DNA of 61,018 nt from a virus, in IMG/VR virus record IMGVR_UViG_3300009506_000029, positions 1 to 61,018 of that record, one strand, 5' to 3'. This document shows, piece after piece, positions 28,612-36,479 of the stretch; within the stretch, counting starts at the first letter, position 1; each line of letters opens with the position of its first letter. The translations under genes were made by a program, and so were the position numbers. A model generated the notes under the pieces. That model was not told the DNA's origin, ran no database searches, and saw only the letters and a program-made list of their open reading frames with translations.

Positions 28612-28802
28612 GCGACATCGAGATCGTCCGCGCCTGCTTGCAGCATTGGCGCGGGTTTGCGCTGGGCCTGCGTTACGCTGGCTTGATGGAAAAGCTGAAT
28701 GAAACCGAATGCGCGATCGAGGCCCTCAACCGGATCGCCTCCCCGCGCTTTACCTGGGAGCCACGCGAGGATGCGCCCTCGACCCAAGACGCGCGGCAAT
28801 AA
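28608..28802 (+). CDS. Small hypothetical protein, last gene of the replication operon
   Basis: 64 residues from GTG at 28608 (GTGA overlap). ACLQHWRGFALGLRYAGLME and KLNETECAIEALNRIA give two helices; the C-terminus is polar. No motif recognised. The strong bidirectional terminator after it closes the plus-strand operon that starts near 25164. Confidence 0.55.
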   Translation: MSDIEIVRACLQHWRGFALGLRYAGLMEKLNETECAIEALNRIASPRFTWEPREDAPSTQDARQ

Positions 28803-28838
28803 AAAAGCGGCGTGTGTGTCCGCACGCCGCTTTAGGGA
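28803..28838. terminator. Bidirectional terminator between converging genes
   Basis: AAAAAAGCGGCGTG and CACGCCGCTTTA form a strong stem with A- and T-rich flanks on both sides. It separates the rightward replication operon from the leftward lipoprotein gene. Confidence 0.85.
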
Positions 28839-28851
28839 GCTCTTTAACAAC

Positions 28852-29538
28852 CTATAGCGCCGTCACGCTCTCGTCCAGCGGCTCGTCCGGCTGCCCGCTG
28901 AAATCGATCTCGAAGCTGAAATCCTCACCCACGCTGTCAAAGTTCTCGTCGTGGGCCGCATTGAACTTAAACGTCAACCTCTCCACGTCGACCATCGTGA
29001 CGCCGGCCGGGAAGGGGTACCAAAACCCGCCCACCTTGGACACGTCCGCATAGATCTCGCCGCCGACTTGGTCCAGCCCGGCAATTCCAGACGACGACCA
29101 CACAATGTCAGCTTGGCGGGTCCCATTCGGTCCGGACACGATCACGGTACACTGGTCCGGGTACACGCTCAGCGTCTGGCCCGAGCCGTTGCGCAAGACC
29201 ATGATAAACTCTCCGACCAGCGTGGCCGCCTCGTAATCCTCGCCCATCTCGTCAAAGTCGCTGTCCATCTCCCGGCTCAGCCATACCTTATCGGCTACGA
29301 CCGCGCGCCGCAGATCGACGATCAGCGCGTCCTCCGTGCCCTGCGTGCCAATGTGGTTCACAGCCATCCGCTTGGACTGTCCGCTCTCCGCGACCGGCAC
29401 AGGTGTCGCAGTCGATGGCACAGGCGTCGCGGTAGGTGCCGTCTCTTTCACAATCTGTTGTGCCGGGGTTGCTGGTGTCGAGCATCCGGCCGCGATGACG
29501 ACCACAACGACCAGGACGATCCATCTCACACGTTTCAC
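28852..29538 (-). CDS. Lipoprotein next to the repressor (candidate lysogenic-conversion/exclusion protein)
   Basis: 228 residues from GTG at 29538 with AGGAGG six bases upstream. The signal peptide (WIVLVVVVVIAAGCSTPA) ends in a lipobox AAGC, so the Cys would be lipidated and the protein held outside the cell. A Thr/Pro-rich linker follows (TAPTATPVPSTATPVPV), then a beta-rich domain resembling DUF4352 or other Ig-like lipoprotein domains (LVGEFIMVLRNGSGQTLSVY). It follows the repressor gene in the same direction, so it is probably expressed in the prophage, where surface lipoproteins often block superinfection. That role is inferred. Confidence 0.72.
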   Translation of the reverse strand: MKRVRWIVLVVVVVIAAGCSTPATPAQQIVKETAPTATPVPSTATPVPVAESGQSKRMAVNHIGTQGTEDALIVDLRRAVVADKVWLSREMDSDFDEMGEDYEAATLVGEFIMVLRNGSGQTLSVYPDQCTVIVSGPNGTRQADIVWSSSGIAGLDQVGGEIYADVSKVGGFWYPFPAGVTMVDVERLTFKFNAAHDENFDSVGEDFSFEIDFSGQPDEPLDESVTAL

Positions 29539-29572
29539 GGTATCCTCCTCTGGTGAGTGCAAGCGCACAGCG

Positions 29573-29869
29573 TCACGACTCGCGCAGGACATGGTATCCA
29601 GGCCTCGGCTCGTCGTAGGTGAAGGGAGCATTGCCGGTCGGGGAATCGCCCTCGATCCACAACAGGTCATTGGGCGTGCAGCCCAGGGCGTTGCAGATGC
29701 GCTCGAGGACGTCGAGGGTGATGCCAACCTGCTCGTTATTTGCCATCCTCGATAACGTAGACGTGGAGACCCGGGCTTGTTCGCTCAACAGTCTATAGGT
29801 CACTCTGATACCCTGACGATCGCCGGCTATGGCCATCTGAGACCGTAACTTGAATCTAGCCTGACCCAT
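29573..29869 (-). CDS. XRE-family repressor (lysogeny regulator)
   Basis: 98 residues. VTYRLLSEQARVSTSTLSRM, then ANNEQVGITLDVLERICNAL and GCTPNDLLWIE, is a complete Cro/CI-type helix-turn-helix domain. There is no peptidase domain, so control is likely through dimerisation or a partner. Transcribed leftwards from a promoter at 29903-29932 and divergent from the sigma-factor gene, with the lipoprotein gene downstream. This is the classical immunity-region layout, so it is the best candidate for the main repressor. Confidence 0.8.
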   Translation of the reverse strand: MGQARFKLRSQMAIAGDRQGIRVTYRLLSEQARVSTSTLSRMANNEQVGITLDVLERICNALGCTPNDLLWIEGDSPTGNAPFTYDEPRPGYHVLRES

Positions 29870-29887
29870 AGTTTCCTCCCTCGGGTA

Positions 29888-30013
29888 TTGACTATCAAGC
29901 CCAGTATACCATAATCTGTCTGTCTATGTCAATACATACCACGCGCCAATAGGGCCACTTTTCCCATCTGCACAAATTGCCTCTTGACAAGACATATCGA
30001 ACTATGGTACAAT
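29888..30013. promoter_or_regulatory. Divergent promoter region between repressor and sigma-factor genes
   Basis: Leftward promoter: TTGACA (29932-29927), 18 bases, TATACT (29908-29903), serving the repressor. Rightward promoter: TTGACA (29984-29989), 18 bases, TACAAT (30008-30013), serving the sigma gene. TATTGAC and GTCAATA form a dyad across the leftward promoter. The 150-base leader from about 30020 to 30165 contains the stem GAGGCCGGGTG/CACCCAGCCTC and no obvious gene. Confidence 0.75.
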
Positions 30014-30165
30014 ACTATCGATGGGCCGATACATTTCCATCTAAAAAGAGAGGCCGGGTGCGCCAACACCCAGCCTCAGCGCCAAGAATCAAAACCAGTC
30101 ACAGTCAAGACCCTGGCAGCCACATGATACCACACCAGGCGGTCAGGGTCAAACAGGAGGACCCA

Positions 30166-30717
30166 ATGCTGACCACAGGCCAGCCGCTGACCGCCAATCA
30201 GCGCCAAAAGCTCACCGACTTGCAGCCGTATTTAAAGAGAATCGCGCACAACATCGTCGCCACGCACTACTCCGGCCAGGACCCCGACGACCTGCTCCAA
30301 ACGATGAACGCGGCCATCTGCGAACAAGCCGCCCGCGCCCCCGAGTTCCTGGACCAGACCCCCGGCTACATCACCCGCAAGGCCGCCTGGGCCGCCCGGG
30401 ACTACTGCCGGCACGAGCAGTACGGCCGCAACCTCGCGACCCTCAGCCTGGACGCTTCCGGTCCCGACGGCGACAGCTCGCTCGCCGAGGTCATCCCCGC
30501 CCCGCTCGCCGACCTCGATCTGCCGATCGACGTCGCCCGCGCCCTGGCCACGCTCAGCCAGAAGCGGCAACAGATCGTTGCGATGCTGGCCGCCGGCCTC
30601 CAGCGCAAAGAGATCGCCGCACACTTTGGGGTCAAATCGGCCACATTGGCGTGGGATTACCAGAAGATTCGGTCTGCACTACAGCCGGTCTACGCGGCCG
30701 TGCAGGCAGGGAGGTAG
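30166..30717 (+). CDS. Phage-encoded ECF-like sigma factor
   Basis: 183 residues from ATG at 30166, with AGGAGG seven bases upstream; the frame is open further back but has no ribosome-binding site. Region 2: LQPYLKRIAHNIVATHYSGQ, DPDDLLQTMNAAICEQ and ITRKAAWAARDYCRHEQYGR (the -10 binding helix). Region 4: LATLSQKRQQIVAMLAAGLQ, RKEIAAHFGVKSATLAWDYQ (helix-turn-helix for the -35). There is no region 1 or 3, as in ECF factors. The likely target is the promoter set TCTCTAA-N17-CGTTATA found at five sites. Sits opposite the repressor, so it would be turned on at induction. Confidence 0.82.
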   Translation: MLTTGQPLTANQRQKLTDLQPYLKRIAHNIVATHYSGQDPDDLLQTMNAAICEQAARAPEFLDQTPGYITRKAAWAARDYCRHEQYGRNLATLSLDASGPDGDSSLAEVIPAPLADLDLPIDVARALATLSQKRQQIVAMLAAGLQRKEIAAHFGVKSATLAWDYQKIRSALQPVYAAVQAGR

Positions 30718-30720
30718 ACG

Positions 30721-31509
30721 ATGGAACCCACATCCGCTTCGGTCTACACATTCGAGTTTCGCTGGCAAGACGCCCATCACCAGACCCAACTACGCAAGCG
30801 CTATGTGCCCATCGCCGAGCTGTGGCCCAAGTTTGACCTCGCTGCCGACTGGCGGCGAGGTGGCAAGCCCAGCGATGTCCGCACCGTCTCCTTTTACGGT
30901 CCCGGGATTTCTCGCTCGCTCTGTGATGAGCTCGCGCGCGACCGCCTGCGCGAGGTGCTCGAGCCGCTTGGCCTCGTGCCCCTGGAGCCGGCCTATGTCG
31001 GCCTCCTTTGGGCCAGGCTCGACGGTGAGGACGGGTACCACCTCTACAAGGTCCGCTCAGAGAGCGTGATACTGGAGGGGTTTGAGAGACCCTACCTGAT
31101 CCACCACGGCCTCGAGCAGGTGGACGACGACAAGGTCGACCAGGCCTTCTGGTGGGCACAGGAAAAATGCTGGATGTCTCGCGGGATCTGGCTTAACGAT
31201 TGCCCGGCCCTGGTTTTCATGGGCAACCATCTGACATGCTGGCAAGCCCTGGAAGATATTTCCGAGGTGGCGCGGCATTTTGTGAATGGCCGGCCGCTCC
31301 TGGCCAAGGTGCGCTACGACTACCGAGGCAAGGAGAACCGCTATCCCTATATGCGCCCCACCCGGCTGCGCGCGCGCATCCAGGACCTGCGCAGCCGCTA
31401 CCCGCGCGCGACAGAGGACCTGGCCATCGTTCCGACCGAGGTCCTGCGGCGCGAGTACGGTGAAGGCCTGCCCACCGGGATCAGCCCCACGCCGGCGCTG
31501 GCTGGATAG
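30721..31509 (+). CDS. Hypothetical protein following the sigma factor
   Basis: 262 residues, starting four bases after the sigma-factor stop. The N-terminal half (YTFEFRWQDAHHQTQLRKRY) is beta-rich, and the middle contains many tryptophans and tyrosines (QAFWWAQEKCWMSRGIWLND). The C-terminus has a basic helical stretch (RPTRLRARIQDLRSRYPRAT). No known family is recognised. Close spacing to the sigma factor suggests a linked regulatory role, such as anti-sigma or a transcription co-factor, but there is no supporting motif. Confidence 0.6.
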   Translation: MEPTSASVYTFEFRWQDAHHQTQLRKRYVPIAELWPKFDLAADWRRGGKPSDVRTVSFYGPGISRSLCDELARDRLREVLEPLGLVPLEPAYVGLLWARLDGEDGYHLYKVRSESVILEGFERPYLIHHGLEQVDDDKVDQAFWWAQEKCWMSRGIWLNDCPALVFMGNHLTCWQALEDISEVARHFVNGRPLLAKVRYDYRGKENRYPYMRPTRLRARIQDLRSRYPRATEDLAIVPTEVLRREYGEGLPTGISPTPALAG

Positions 31510-31535
31510 ATTCAGATTCGGATCATAATCCAAAT
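31510..31535. promoter_or_regulatory. Dispersed 26-bp dyad, copy 6
   Basis: Arms ATTCAGATT and AATCCAAAT with core CGGATCAT; one of the best copies. It ends four bases before the -35 of the next promoter. Confidence 0.65.
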
Positions 31536-31538
31536 CGC

Positions 31539-31595
31539 TTGACTTGGACAGCGCGACTTTGATATGATAGAGTCGCAGATAGAACAGAGGTTCTA
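31539..31595 (+). promoter_or_regulatory. Promoter with a LexA-type box
   Basis: TTGACT (31539-31544), 18 bases, TATGAT (31563-31568). Between it and the start codon at 31598 lies TAGAACAGAGGTTCTA (31580-31595), a perfect dyad with GAAC-N4-GTTC, the form of the SOS box in Gram-positive and related bacteria. A phage LexA-like protein is encoded at 26929. Confidence 0.72.
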
Positions 31596-31597
31596 GT

Positions 31598-32302
31598 ATG
31601 GAAGACAACACGATGCTGATTACCAAGCTGGTCCTCCGGCCCGACAACCACGTCGATCTGTACGGGCGCGGGCACAAGTACAAAGACCTGACCCTCTTTG
31701 ACGCCACCGACCTGGCCGACGTCGGTATCGACGTGTCCGATCTGCAGCCCGGCGTCGAGACCCCGTGCCGGTTCATAGCCGAGTACGAGCTCTCCGACAA
31801 GCTGAACCAGTCGGGCAACCCGTACAAGGACGTGGTCGCGCTGCGGCCGGTGGGTGGGGGCAGCGTCCGGCAATCCGCGCCGGCGTCGGCCCCGGCCGGC
31901 GACGCGATCCTGGCCGAGCTGCGCGCGATCCGCGCCGAGCTGGCTCGGATGCACCGACTGATGGCCCAGGCGCTGGCCTCTGGCAGCTTGGACGACGCGC
32001 CCGGTACTGTCGACGTCGAGCCCACCGAACCGATCCCGGACACCGACGAGCCGCCGGACGAGGACGGCGCGGAAGTCGTGGAAGCCGCCGGCGCCACACC
32101 GCATCCGCTCAGCGATGCGATGGCCAAGCGGATGTTTATGTCGATGGCCGGCGATGCTGTCCGAGGCGGCGTGGACCACGCCCAAGTCAACACGCTGATG
32201 GCCGATGCGCGCACCACCACCGGCTGGCGCGACGCGCTCGAGGCGCTGCAGGCGCTGATCGAGCAGGCCGACGATCCCGAATCGGAGCTGGAGGCGGTAT
32301 GA
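31598..32302 (+). CDS. Putative OB-fold-like DNA-metabolism protein
   Basis: 234 residues. The first 85 residues (ITKLVLRPDNHVDLYGRGHK, ADVGIDVSDLQPGVETPCRF) look like a beta-barrel of OB type. A Pro/Ala linker, a helical segment (AELRAIRAELARMHRLMAQA), an acidic Pro/Asp/Glu stretch and a helical C-terminus follow. An acidic disordered region between folded parts is common in single-strand-binding or recombination mediators, but no signature is decisive. Controlled by the LexA-type box, which would fit a repair protein. Overlaps the next gene (ATGA). Confidence 0.55.
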   Translation: MEDNTMLITKLVLRPDNHVDLYGRGHKYKDLTLFDATDLADVGIDVSDLQPGVETPCRFIAEYELSDKLNQSGNPYKDVVALRPVGGGSVRQSAPASAPAGDAILAELRAIRAELARMHRLMAQALASGSLDDAPGTVDVEPTEPIPDTDEPPDEDGAEVVEAAGATPHPLSDAMAKRMFMSMAGDAVRGGVDHAQVNTLMADARTTTGWRDALEALQALIEQADDPESELEAV

Positions 32303-32943
32303 GTGAGAGGCCGATCCTGTTCAGCGGAAAGATGGTACGGGCCATTCTCGATGGACGAAAGACACAGACCCGGAGAGTGATCAAGCCGCAACACATCAAG
32401 CTCGACGGGGGCGGACATCCGTACATTGATATGGGCCATCCTGACGAGTGGGATGGTGCTGGTTTACGTCGCGACGTTCGCTGCCCCTACGGTCAACCAG
32501 GCGATCGCCTGTGGGTGCGCGAGACGTGGGCAACGCCCGGTAACTATGACGACATCAAACCGTCCGAGCTGTCCGCGTCTTGCTTCACGCACGCAGATCT
32601 AGCCTACCGCGCCACGGAGCCGTACGGAGATGCATACTACAGGTGGCGTCCATCCATCTTTATGCCGCGTTGGATCTCGCGCATCACACTGACCGTTACG
32701 AGCGTGCGCGTACAGCGAGTGCAGAATATCGTGCCTATGGACTGCTACGCCGAGGGCGCCTACACGGCGCAAGACATCACGAACGCCTATCATGGCCTGC
32801 GCTGCTGGGGCCAGCAGCTAGAGATAGAGTTTGCTTTGCAGTCATTCAAGCAACTATGGAACTCGATCAACGCGAAACGCGGATCTGGGTGGGATACTAA
32901 CCCCTGGGTGTGGGTAATCTCATTTGCGCGAGATACACTCTAG
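32299..32943 (+). CDS. ASCH-like protein, conserved in phages
   Basis: 214 residues from ATG at 32299 (ATGA overlap). ILFSGKMVRAILDGRKTQTR followed by RVIKP, CPYGQPGDRLWVRETWA and RPSIFMPRWISRITLTVTSV is the well-known phage ASCH-like pattern: the metal- or RNA-binding pocket K-T-Q-T-R-R, P-G-D-x-L-W-V-R-E-T and M-P-R-W-x-S-R. ASCH domains bind nucleic acid or act on modified nucleosides; in phages the role is unknown. It ends right at sigma-type promoter B. Confidence 0.8.
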   Translation: MSERPILFSGKMVRAILDGRKTQTRRVIKPQHIKLDGGGHPYIDMGHPDEWDGAGLRRDVRCPYGQPGDRLWVRETWATPGNYDDIKPSELSASCFTHADLAYRATEPYGDAYYRWRPSIFMPRWISRITLTVTSVRVQRVQNIVPMDCYAEGAYTAQDITNAYHGLRCWGQQLEIEFALQSFKQLWNSINAKRGSGWDTNPWVWVISFARDTL

Positions 32944-32974
32944 TCTCTAACTTTTGAGGCGCCCATTCGTTATA
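32944..32974 (+). promoter_or_regulatory. Phage sigma-type promoter B
   Basis: TCTCTAACTT, 14 bases, CGTTATA, 25 bases before the start of the NrdG-like gene. The following AAGGCAGACCAAACCAGGAG is nearly identical to the leader behind promoter E. Confidence 0.82.
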
Positions 32975-32999
32975 AGGCAGACCAAACCAGGAGACGCCA

Positions 33000-33653
33000 A
33001 TGGCAACACTACGAGTCGCACAGATCAACCCATCGTCCTACGTCGACGGCCCCGGCCGGCGCGCCGTGCTCTACCTGGCCGGCTGCCCGATCCAGTGCCC
33101 AGGCTGCCAGTCCCGGCACCTGTGGCCAGAGGACAACGAGCCCGGTCACGCCGGGCTCGCGATGGACGTCGACGAGGTGGCCGCCAGGCTGCTCGACACC
33201 GGCCTGCCCGTAACGATCTCAGGCGGAGAACCCCTCGCGCAGGCCGCCGCGGTCGCCGAGCTGCTGATCGAGCTCAGGATCCAGCAGCCCGAGGTGCACA
33301 TCGTCGTCTACACCGGGTTCGTGGTCGAGGACATTCTCGACACGCTGACCCAAGCGACGCCCGAGATTGGGGTGATCCTCCAATTCGCCAACGTCCTGGT
33401 CGACGGCCCGTTCCAGCCCGAGGACGACCACGATTGGGTACAGTGGCGCGGGTCCCGCAACCAGCGCCCGATCGATCTACGCGCTACCTGGGCGCAAGCC
33501 TGGCGATTTCTCGCCCTGCTGGACTGGGACACGCCGACTCTGACGGTCACCACAGACGGCGATCTGGTTGGCGCGGCCGGTACGATGGCCGAGCTGTTTG
33601 AGCCGGAAGCCGTGACCCCCGCGCGAATGTGCGGCCAGACCAAACCTGTGTAG
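33000..33653 (+). CDS. NrdG/PflA-like radical SAM activase
   Basis: 217 residues. CPIQCPGCQSRHLWPED provides the CxxxCxxC cluster motif, and PVTISGGEPLAQAAAVAELL the SAM-binding GGE motif, as in the NrdG class of glycyl-radical activases. Length fits NrdG (about 150-220). The usual partner, a glycyl-radical enzyme (NrdD), is absent in this window, so it might activate a host enzyme or a different partner. Transcribed from sigma-type promoter B, start preceded by CAGGAG. Confidence 0.82.
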   Translation: MATLRVAQINPSSYVDGPGRRAVLYLAGCPIQCPGCQSRHLWPEDNEPGHAGLAMDVDEVAARLLDTGLPVTISGGEPLAQAAAVAELLIELRIQQPEVHIVVYTGFVVEDILDTLTQATPEIGVILQFANVLVDGPFQPEDDHDWVQWRGSRNQRPIDLRATWAQAWRFLALLDWDTPTLTVTTDGDLVGAAGTMAELFEPEAVTPARMCGQTKPV

Positions 33654-33680
33654 TTGTTTCTCCTCCTGTGGATAGAGGAA

Positions 33681-33711
33681 GCCGGGGTGGGGTGGCGCCC
33701 ATCCCGGCCCC
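33681..33711 (+). terminator. Hairpin after the radical SAM gene
   Basis: GCCGGGGTGGG and CCCATCCCGGC pair with one G-U. There is no T-run, so it is a weak terminator or a processing structure. Confidence 0.45.
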
Positions 33712-33728
33712 TCGAATCGCCAAGTCGG

Positions 33729-33759
33729 TCTCTAATTTCCGGCGCCGTCGCGCGTTTTA
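33729..33759 (+). promoter_or_regulatory. Phage sigma-type promoter C
   Basis: TCTCTAATTT, 14 bases, CGTTTTA, the only copy with a changed -10. A 26-bp dyad starts two bases downstream, so this promoter could be blocked by the dyad-binding protein. Confidence 0.75.
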
Positions 33760-33760
33760 G

Positions 33761-33786
33761 ATTCAGATTCTGAACCTAATCTGAAT
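33761..33786. promoter_or_regulatory. Dispersed 26-bp dyad, copy 7 (perfect arms)
   Basis: ATTCAGATT and AATCTGAAT are perfectly complementary arms around CTGAACCT. It is the only copy without GATC in the core. It overlaps the expected start of transcription from promoter C. Confidence 0.68.
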
Positions 33787-33804
33787 CACACACAGGAGGA
33801 TATT

Positions 33805-35106
33805 GTGAGCGCCAGAGCCATACTAGAGGACTTGATGGATACGGACGCAGTCATAGAGGAAGCCGAGAACATCGTCAACCGGCGCCGGCGCGAGACCGCC
33901 GATCGCCTGGGCGTAGACGAAAGCAAGGTACACACGCACCGCCTCGAGCTGCGCAAGCTCCGCGAGGCTGGCCTGCTGATCGATCTCGACATCCACGGCA
34001 TCTCGATGTTCAGCGTCCGCACCACCTACGCTGAGCTGGGTATCAGCGCCGAGGACGTGCGCACCAAGCGGCTGCGCGCCGGCAGCAAAGACCTCTTCCC
34101 CGACTATAGCCGGAAACTCCGCTCCCTCGAGGCCCGCGCCCGCCAGAACCTGGCCAAGTACAGCCACGTCATCCCCGCGTTTGGCCAGTACCGCTGGCTG
34201 CCCTGGACAGCGTACCCCGAGTTTCGCGAGCAGCACGACCTGATCCTGGCCGAGCTGGCCGCGACCAAGGCGGAGCTGATCGGCAGGTACGATGCCCTCT
34301 ACGAGGAAAACCGCGCCTACTTTGAGCAGGTCGCCCTGCGCGCCTGGCGGGATCTGCGCGCCGGGTTTGCCGACCCGGACCACGCGATGATCGTCACCAC
34401 CGACCATACGGAGTTTGGCCCGGGCGAAGAAGGCCGCTTTGTCGAGTACGTGGTCCAGAAGGCGCTGGGCCGGATGCCTCTACCTGACGAGATCCGCGAC
34501 AGCGTGCGGATCGACTACAAAACCTCGATCCTCTACTCCGAGGCCGAGATCGCCGCCGACCAGGCCGCACTGGAGCAGGCCGAGGCCGAACGCGCACAAG
34601 CCCAACTCGCGCACGCCGAGGCTGCCCAGGCCGCCTTCGAGATCGAGCTTCAGGAGCGCGAGGCGGAGAGCCAGGCCCAGGCGCGGCTCTCTGCCTACCG
34701 CCGCGCCGAGCTCGATCATGCCCGGAGACAATTGGCTGAGATGGGCAGCCCGATCCAGGATGCCCTCGACGGCCTGCGCGCCAACCTCTACGACGCCGTC
34801 CACACGCTGCTGGCCGGCCTGCGCAAAAACACGACGTTCCGCGGCAAGGCCGGCGCCAAGGCCGCCGATCTCTATGCCTACTGGCAAAAGCTGAACGGCG
34901 GCCTGCTGCAAGACGTCGACCTCGAGCAGGCGCTGGCCAGCCTGGACCGGGAAATGCAATCGTACCAGGCAGCCGGTACGGAAGCCCGCCAGGTGCGGAT
35001 CGGCGACATCGAGGCTCAACTCACCGAGATCGCCACCCTGACCGCCGAGTCCGCCCGCCGCATTCGCCGCGAGTCCGACAGCCGCGCGTCGATGCTGGAG
35101 CTATGA
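33805..35106 (+). CDS. Coiled-coil protein (DUF3150-like?)
   Basis: 433 residues from GTG at 33805 (AGGAGG upstream). Residues 45-150 (LRKLREAGLLIDLDIHGISM, then FSVRTTYAELGISAEDVRTK) resemble the start of the DUF3150 family known from AAA/VWA gene neighbourhoods; the match is weak. Residues 230-320 form a long Ala/Glu/Gln coiled coil (QAALEQAEAERAQAQLAHAE). The C-terminal part is helical. It is encoded downstream of sigma-type promoter C and upstream of the AAA protein, so the two may act together. Confidence 0.62.
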   Translation: MSARAILEDLMDTDAVIEEAENIVNRRRRETADRLGVDESKVHTHRLELRKLREAGLLIDLDIHGISMFSVRTTYAELGISAEDVRTKRLRAGSKDLFPDYSRKLRSLEARARQNLAKYSHVIPAFGQYRWLPWTAYPEFREQHDLILAELAATKAELIGRYDALYEENRAYFEQVALRAWRDLRAGFADPDHAMIVTTDHTEFGPGEEGRFVEYVVQKALGRMPLPDEIRDSVRIDYKTSILYSEAEIAADQAALEQAEAERAQAQLAHAEAAQAAFEIELQEREAESQAQARLSAYRRAELDHARRQLAEMGSPIQDALDGLRANLYDAVHTLLAGLRKNTTFRGKAGAKAADLYAYWQKLNGGLLQDVDLEQALASLDREMQSYQAAGTEARQVRIGDIEAQLTEIATLTAESARRIRRESDSRASMLEL

Positions 35107-35107
35107 A

Positions 35108-35653
35108 ATGGACTCAGTTCAACTGGACTTTCTATCGGAATTGCACCTCCCGCCCGTCTGGGTGGCACCTATTCCCGGTGGATATGGACATTGGTGTTGT
35201 CCACACTGTAGAGATGCGTCTCGTGGTTTTGATGCATCTCTTTCATTCTCAGACAATCACCGCCGGATAGGTCACTGCCGCTATTGCAGCTATGAACACC
35301 AGTTCGATCAGCCATACGGCCAAACCCCGAATCATTATCCTGAGACACATCAGGAGCCTAGGAGTCTGACGCGTGTTCGCACTGGATTTCCGAAAGTCTG
35401 CCCGGCGGCTTACACCGACCTGGTTTGTGGGGCCAATTGCGAATCGTGCGCATGCTGCCAAGTCGATGCGCGCCTGCATTGGCGCTGTGACCACCCAGGC
35501 TATCAGCAAGCTCCTGGCATACACTGGTGCTTGGGATGCGGCATCGAGCTTGGCCCTTGGGCGGAGGCCCATCACTGGCCCTATTGTGGTGGGCCAACCA
35601 ACCGATGCTTGAGAGATGCTGATACCGTGGAGACCTCAGAAAGGACATGTTGA
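35108..35653 (+). CDS. Cysteine-rich zinc-binding protein
   Basis: 181 residues, two bases after the coiled-coil gene. It has about 18 cysteines in pairs: WCCPHCRDA, HCRYCSYEH, CGANCESCACCQ and WCLGCGIEL, with His between them, so two or three zinc ribbons are likely. Codon use and GC content look lower than in neighbouring genes, a hint of separate origin. The pattern resembles CHC2 or primase-type zinc ribbons (HWCCPHC...HCRYC), but no catalytic domain follows. Could guide DNA or RNA binding. Confidence 0.6.
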   Translation: MDSVQLDFLSELHLPPVWVAPIPGGYGHWCCPHCRDASRGFDASLSFSDNHRRIGHCRYCSYEHQFDQPYGQTPNHYPETHQEPRSLTRVRTGFPKVCPAAYTDLVCGANCESCACCQVDARLHWRCDHPGYQQAPGIHWCLGCGIELGPWAEAHHWPYCGGPTNRCLRDADTVETSERTC

Positions 35654-35845
35654 ATGGACGAAAGCGCCCGCAAGCGATTTGCTGACAAGTTCGGCCTGCC
35701 CTCAGGGCAGGTCCGAACGTTCGACGAGCTATCTGCTCACGAAAAGGAGGACGTGCGTCGCTGCTATTCCCTGCACAATGCACGCCTCTACGTCTACGCG
35801 GTCAAGGCCGCTGGCGGCCTGGTCGTGAAACGGTTCCGGTTGTAG
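35654..35845 (+). CDS. Small hypothetical protein
   Basis: 63 residues, starting directly after the zinc-rich gene. Sequence KRFADKFGLPSGQVRTFDEL is helical, ending in a basic strand LVVKRFRL. No family recognised. A conserved 18-base motif TTCCGAGAATGTGGATAC follows its stop (35849-35866). Confidence 0.55.
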   Translation: MDESARKRFADKFGLPSGQVRTFDELSAHEKEDVRRCYSLHNARLYVYAVKAAGGLVVKRFRL

Positions 35846-35887
35846 TCGTTCCGAGAATGTGGATACGCAGAAAGAAGCGGGGGTGAT

Positions 35888-36067
35888 ATGGTTGGGACGG
35901 TGGCGGCAGCACTGTTGGCCCTTTGGATCGTATTCAAGATGATCCAGATCGTGGTGGAATCTGTTGGGAACGGCTGTGCTGGCAGAATATGGGCTCTGCT
36001 TGCGATTGCATTTGGTAGTGCGCTTTTGATCGGGATAGCTTTCTTAGCGCAGGGCGTCAGGTGGTGA
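35888..36067 (+). CDS. Small two-span membrane protein (holin-like)
   Basis: 59 residues from ATG at 35888; GGGGGTGAT upstream could serve as ribosome-binding site. Two hydrophobic spans (VAAALLALWIVFKMIQIVVE and IWALLAIAFGSALLIGIAFL) are joined by a short polar loop GNGCAGR, the layout of small class II holins. It lies in the plus-strand accessory region, not next to a lysin, so the role is open. Confidence 0.5.
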   Translation: MVGTVAAALLALWIVFKMIQIVVESVGNGCAGRIWALLAIAFGSALLIGIAFLAQGVRW

Positions 36068-36145
36068 TCCGATTGTGACCGAGCCAGCCGAACGGCCCGC
36101 GTCCAAACGTTCCCGCACGCGCGCGGCAATGTTGGAGGTATAAAC

Positions 36146-36463
36146 ATGCTCATTTGGAGCGTCAAGCCCAAGCTCGATCGCACAGTGAAATATCACCTCG
36201 CCCACGGTCTGCGCAGAGCCAGCGTGCGCACCTGGCACCTGGCTCTGCTGCTGGATATGTTGGACCGGTCCCGGCTTGATGCGGCTGTGCACGGGATGCT
36301 TAGACGAGACCTGGCAACAAAGATCGCAAGAGACGCCAGCCGTCTTGAGCACATTCGCCGTACGGCTCTGTCCGCTATTGCCAGATCCGCCGACACGGCC
36401 GATCTGCTCGATGCTTTGCGCCAGATCGCGGCCATAGCCGACCTCGACACTGATAAGCATTAG
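36146..36463 (+). CDS. Hypothetical helical protein
   Basis: 105 residues; GGAGG lies eight bases before the start. The protein is basic and helical throughout (HLAHGLRRASVRTWHLALLL, ALSAIARSADTADLLDALRQ). No motif recognised. A 22-codon frame at 36075-36143 directly before it is too short to judge. Followed by sigma-type promoter D. Confidence 0.55.
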   Translation: MLIWSVKPKLDRTVKYHLAHGLRRASVRTWHLALLLDMLDRSRLDAAVHGMLRRDLATKIARDASRLEHIRRTALSAIARSADTADLLDALRQIAAIADLDTDKH

Positions 36464-36479
36464 GAACACAAGCTGAATG

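Noticed and set aside
29888-29917. Additional rightward promoter (TTGACT-18-TAATCT) overlapping the repressor promoter
   Set aside because: The -10 is poor and the better rightward promoter at 29984 explains transcription.
36075-36143. 22-codon frame before 36146
   Set aside because: Too short and without a clear ribosome-binding site to support as a gene.
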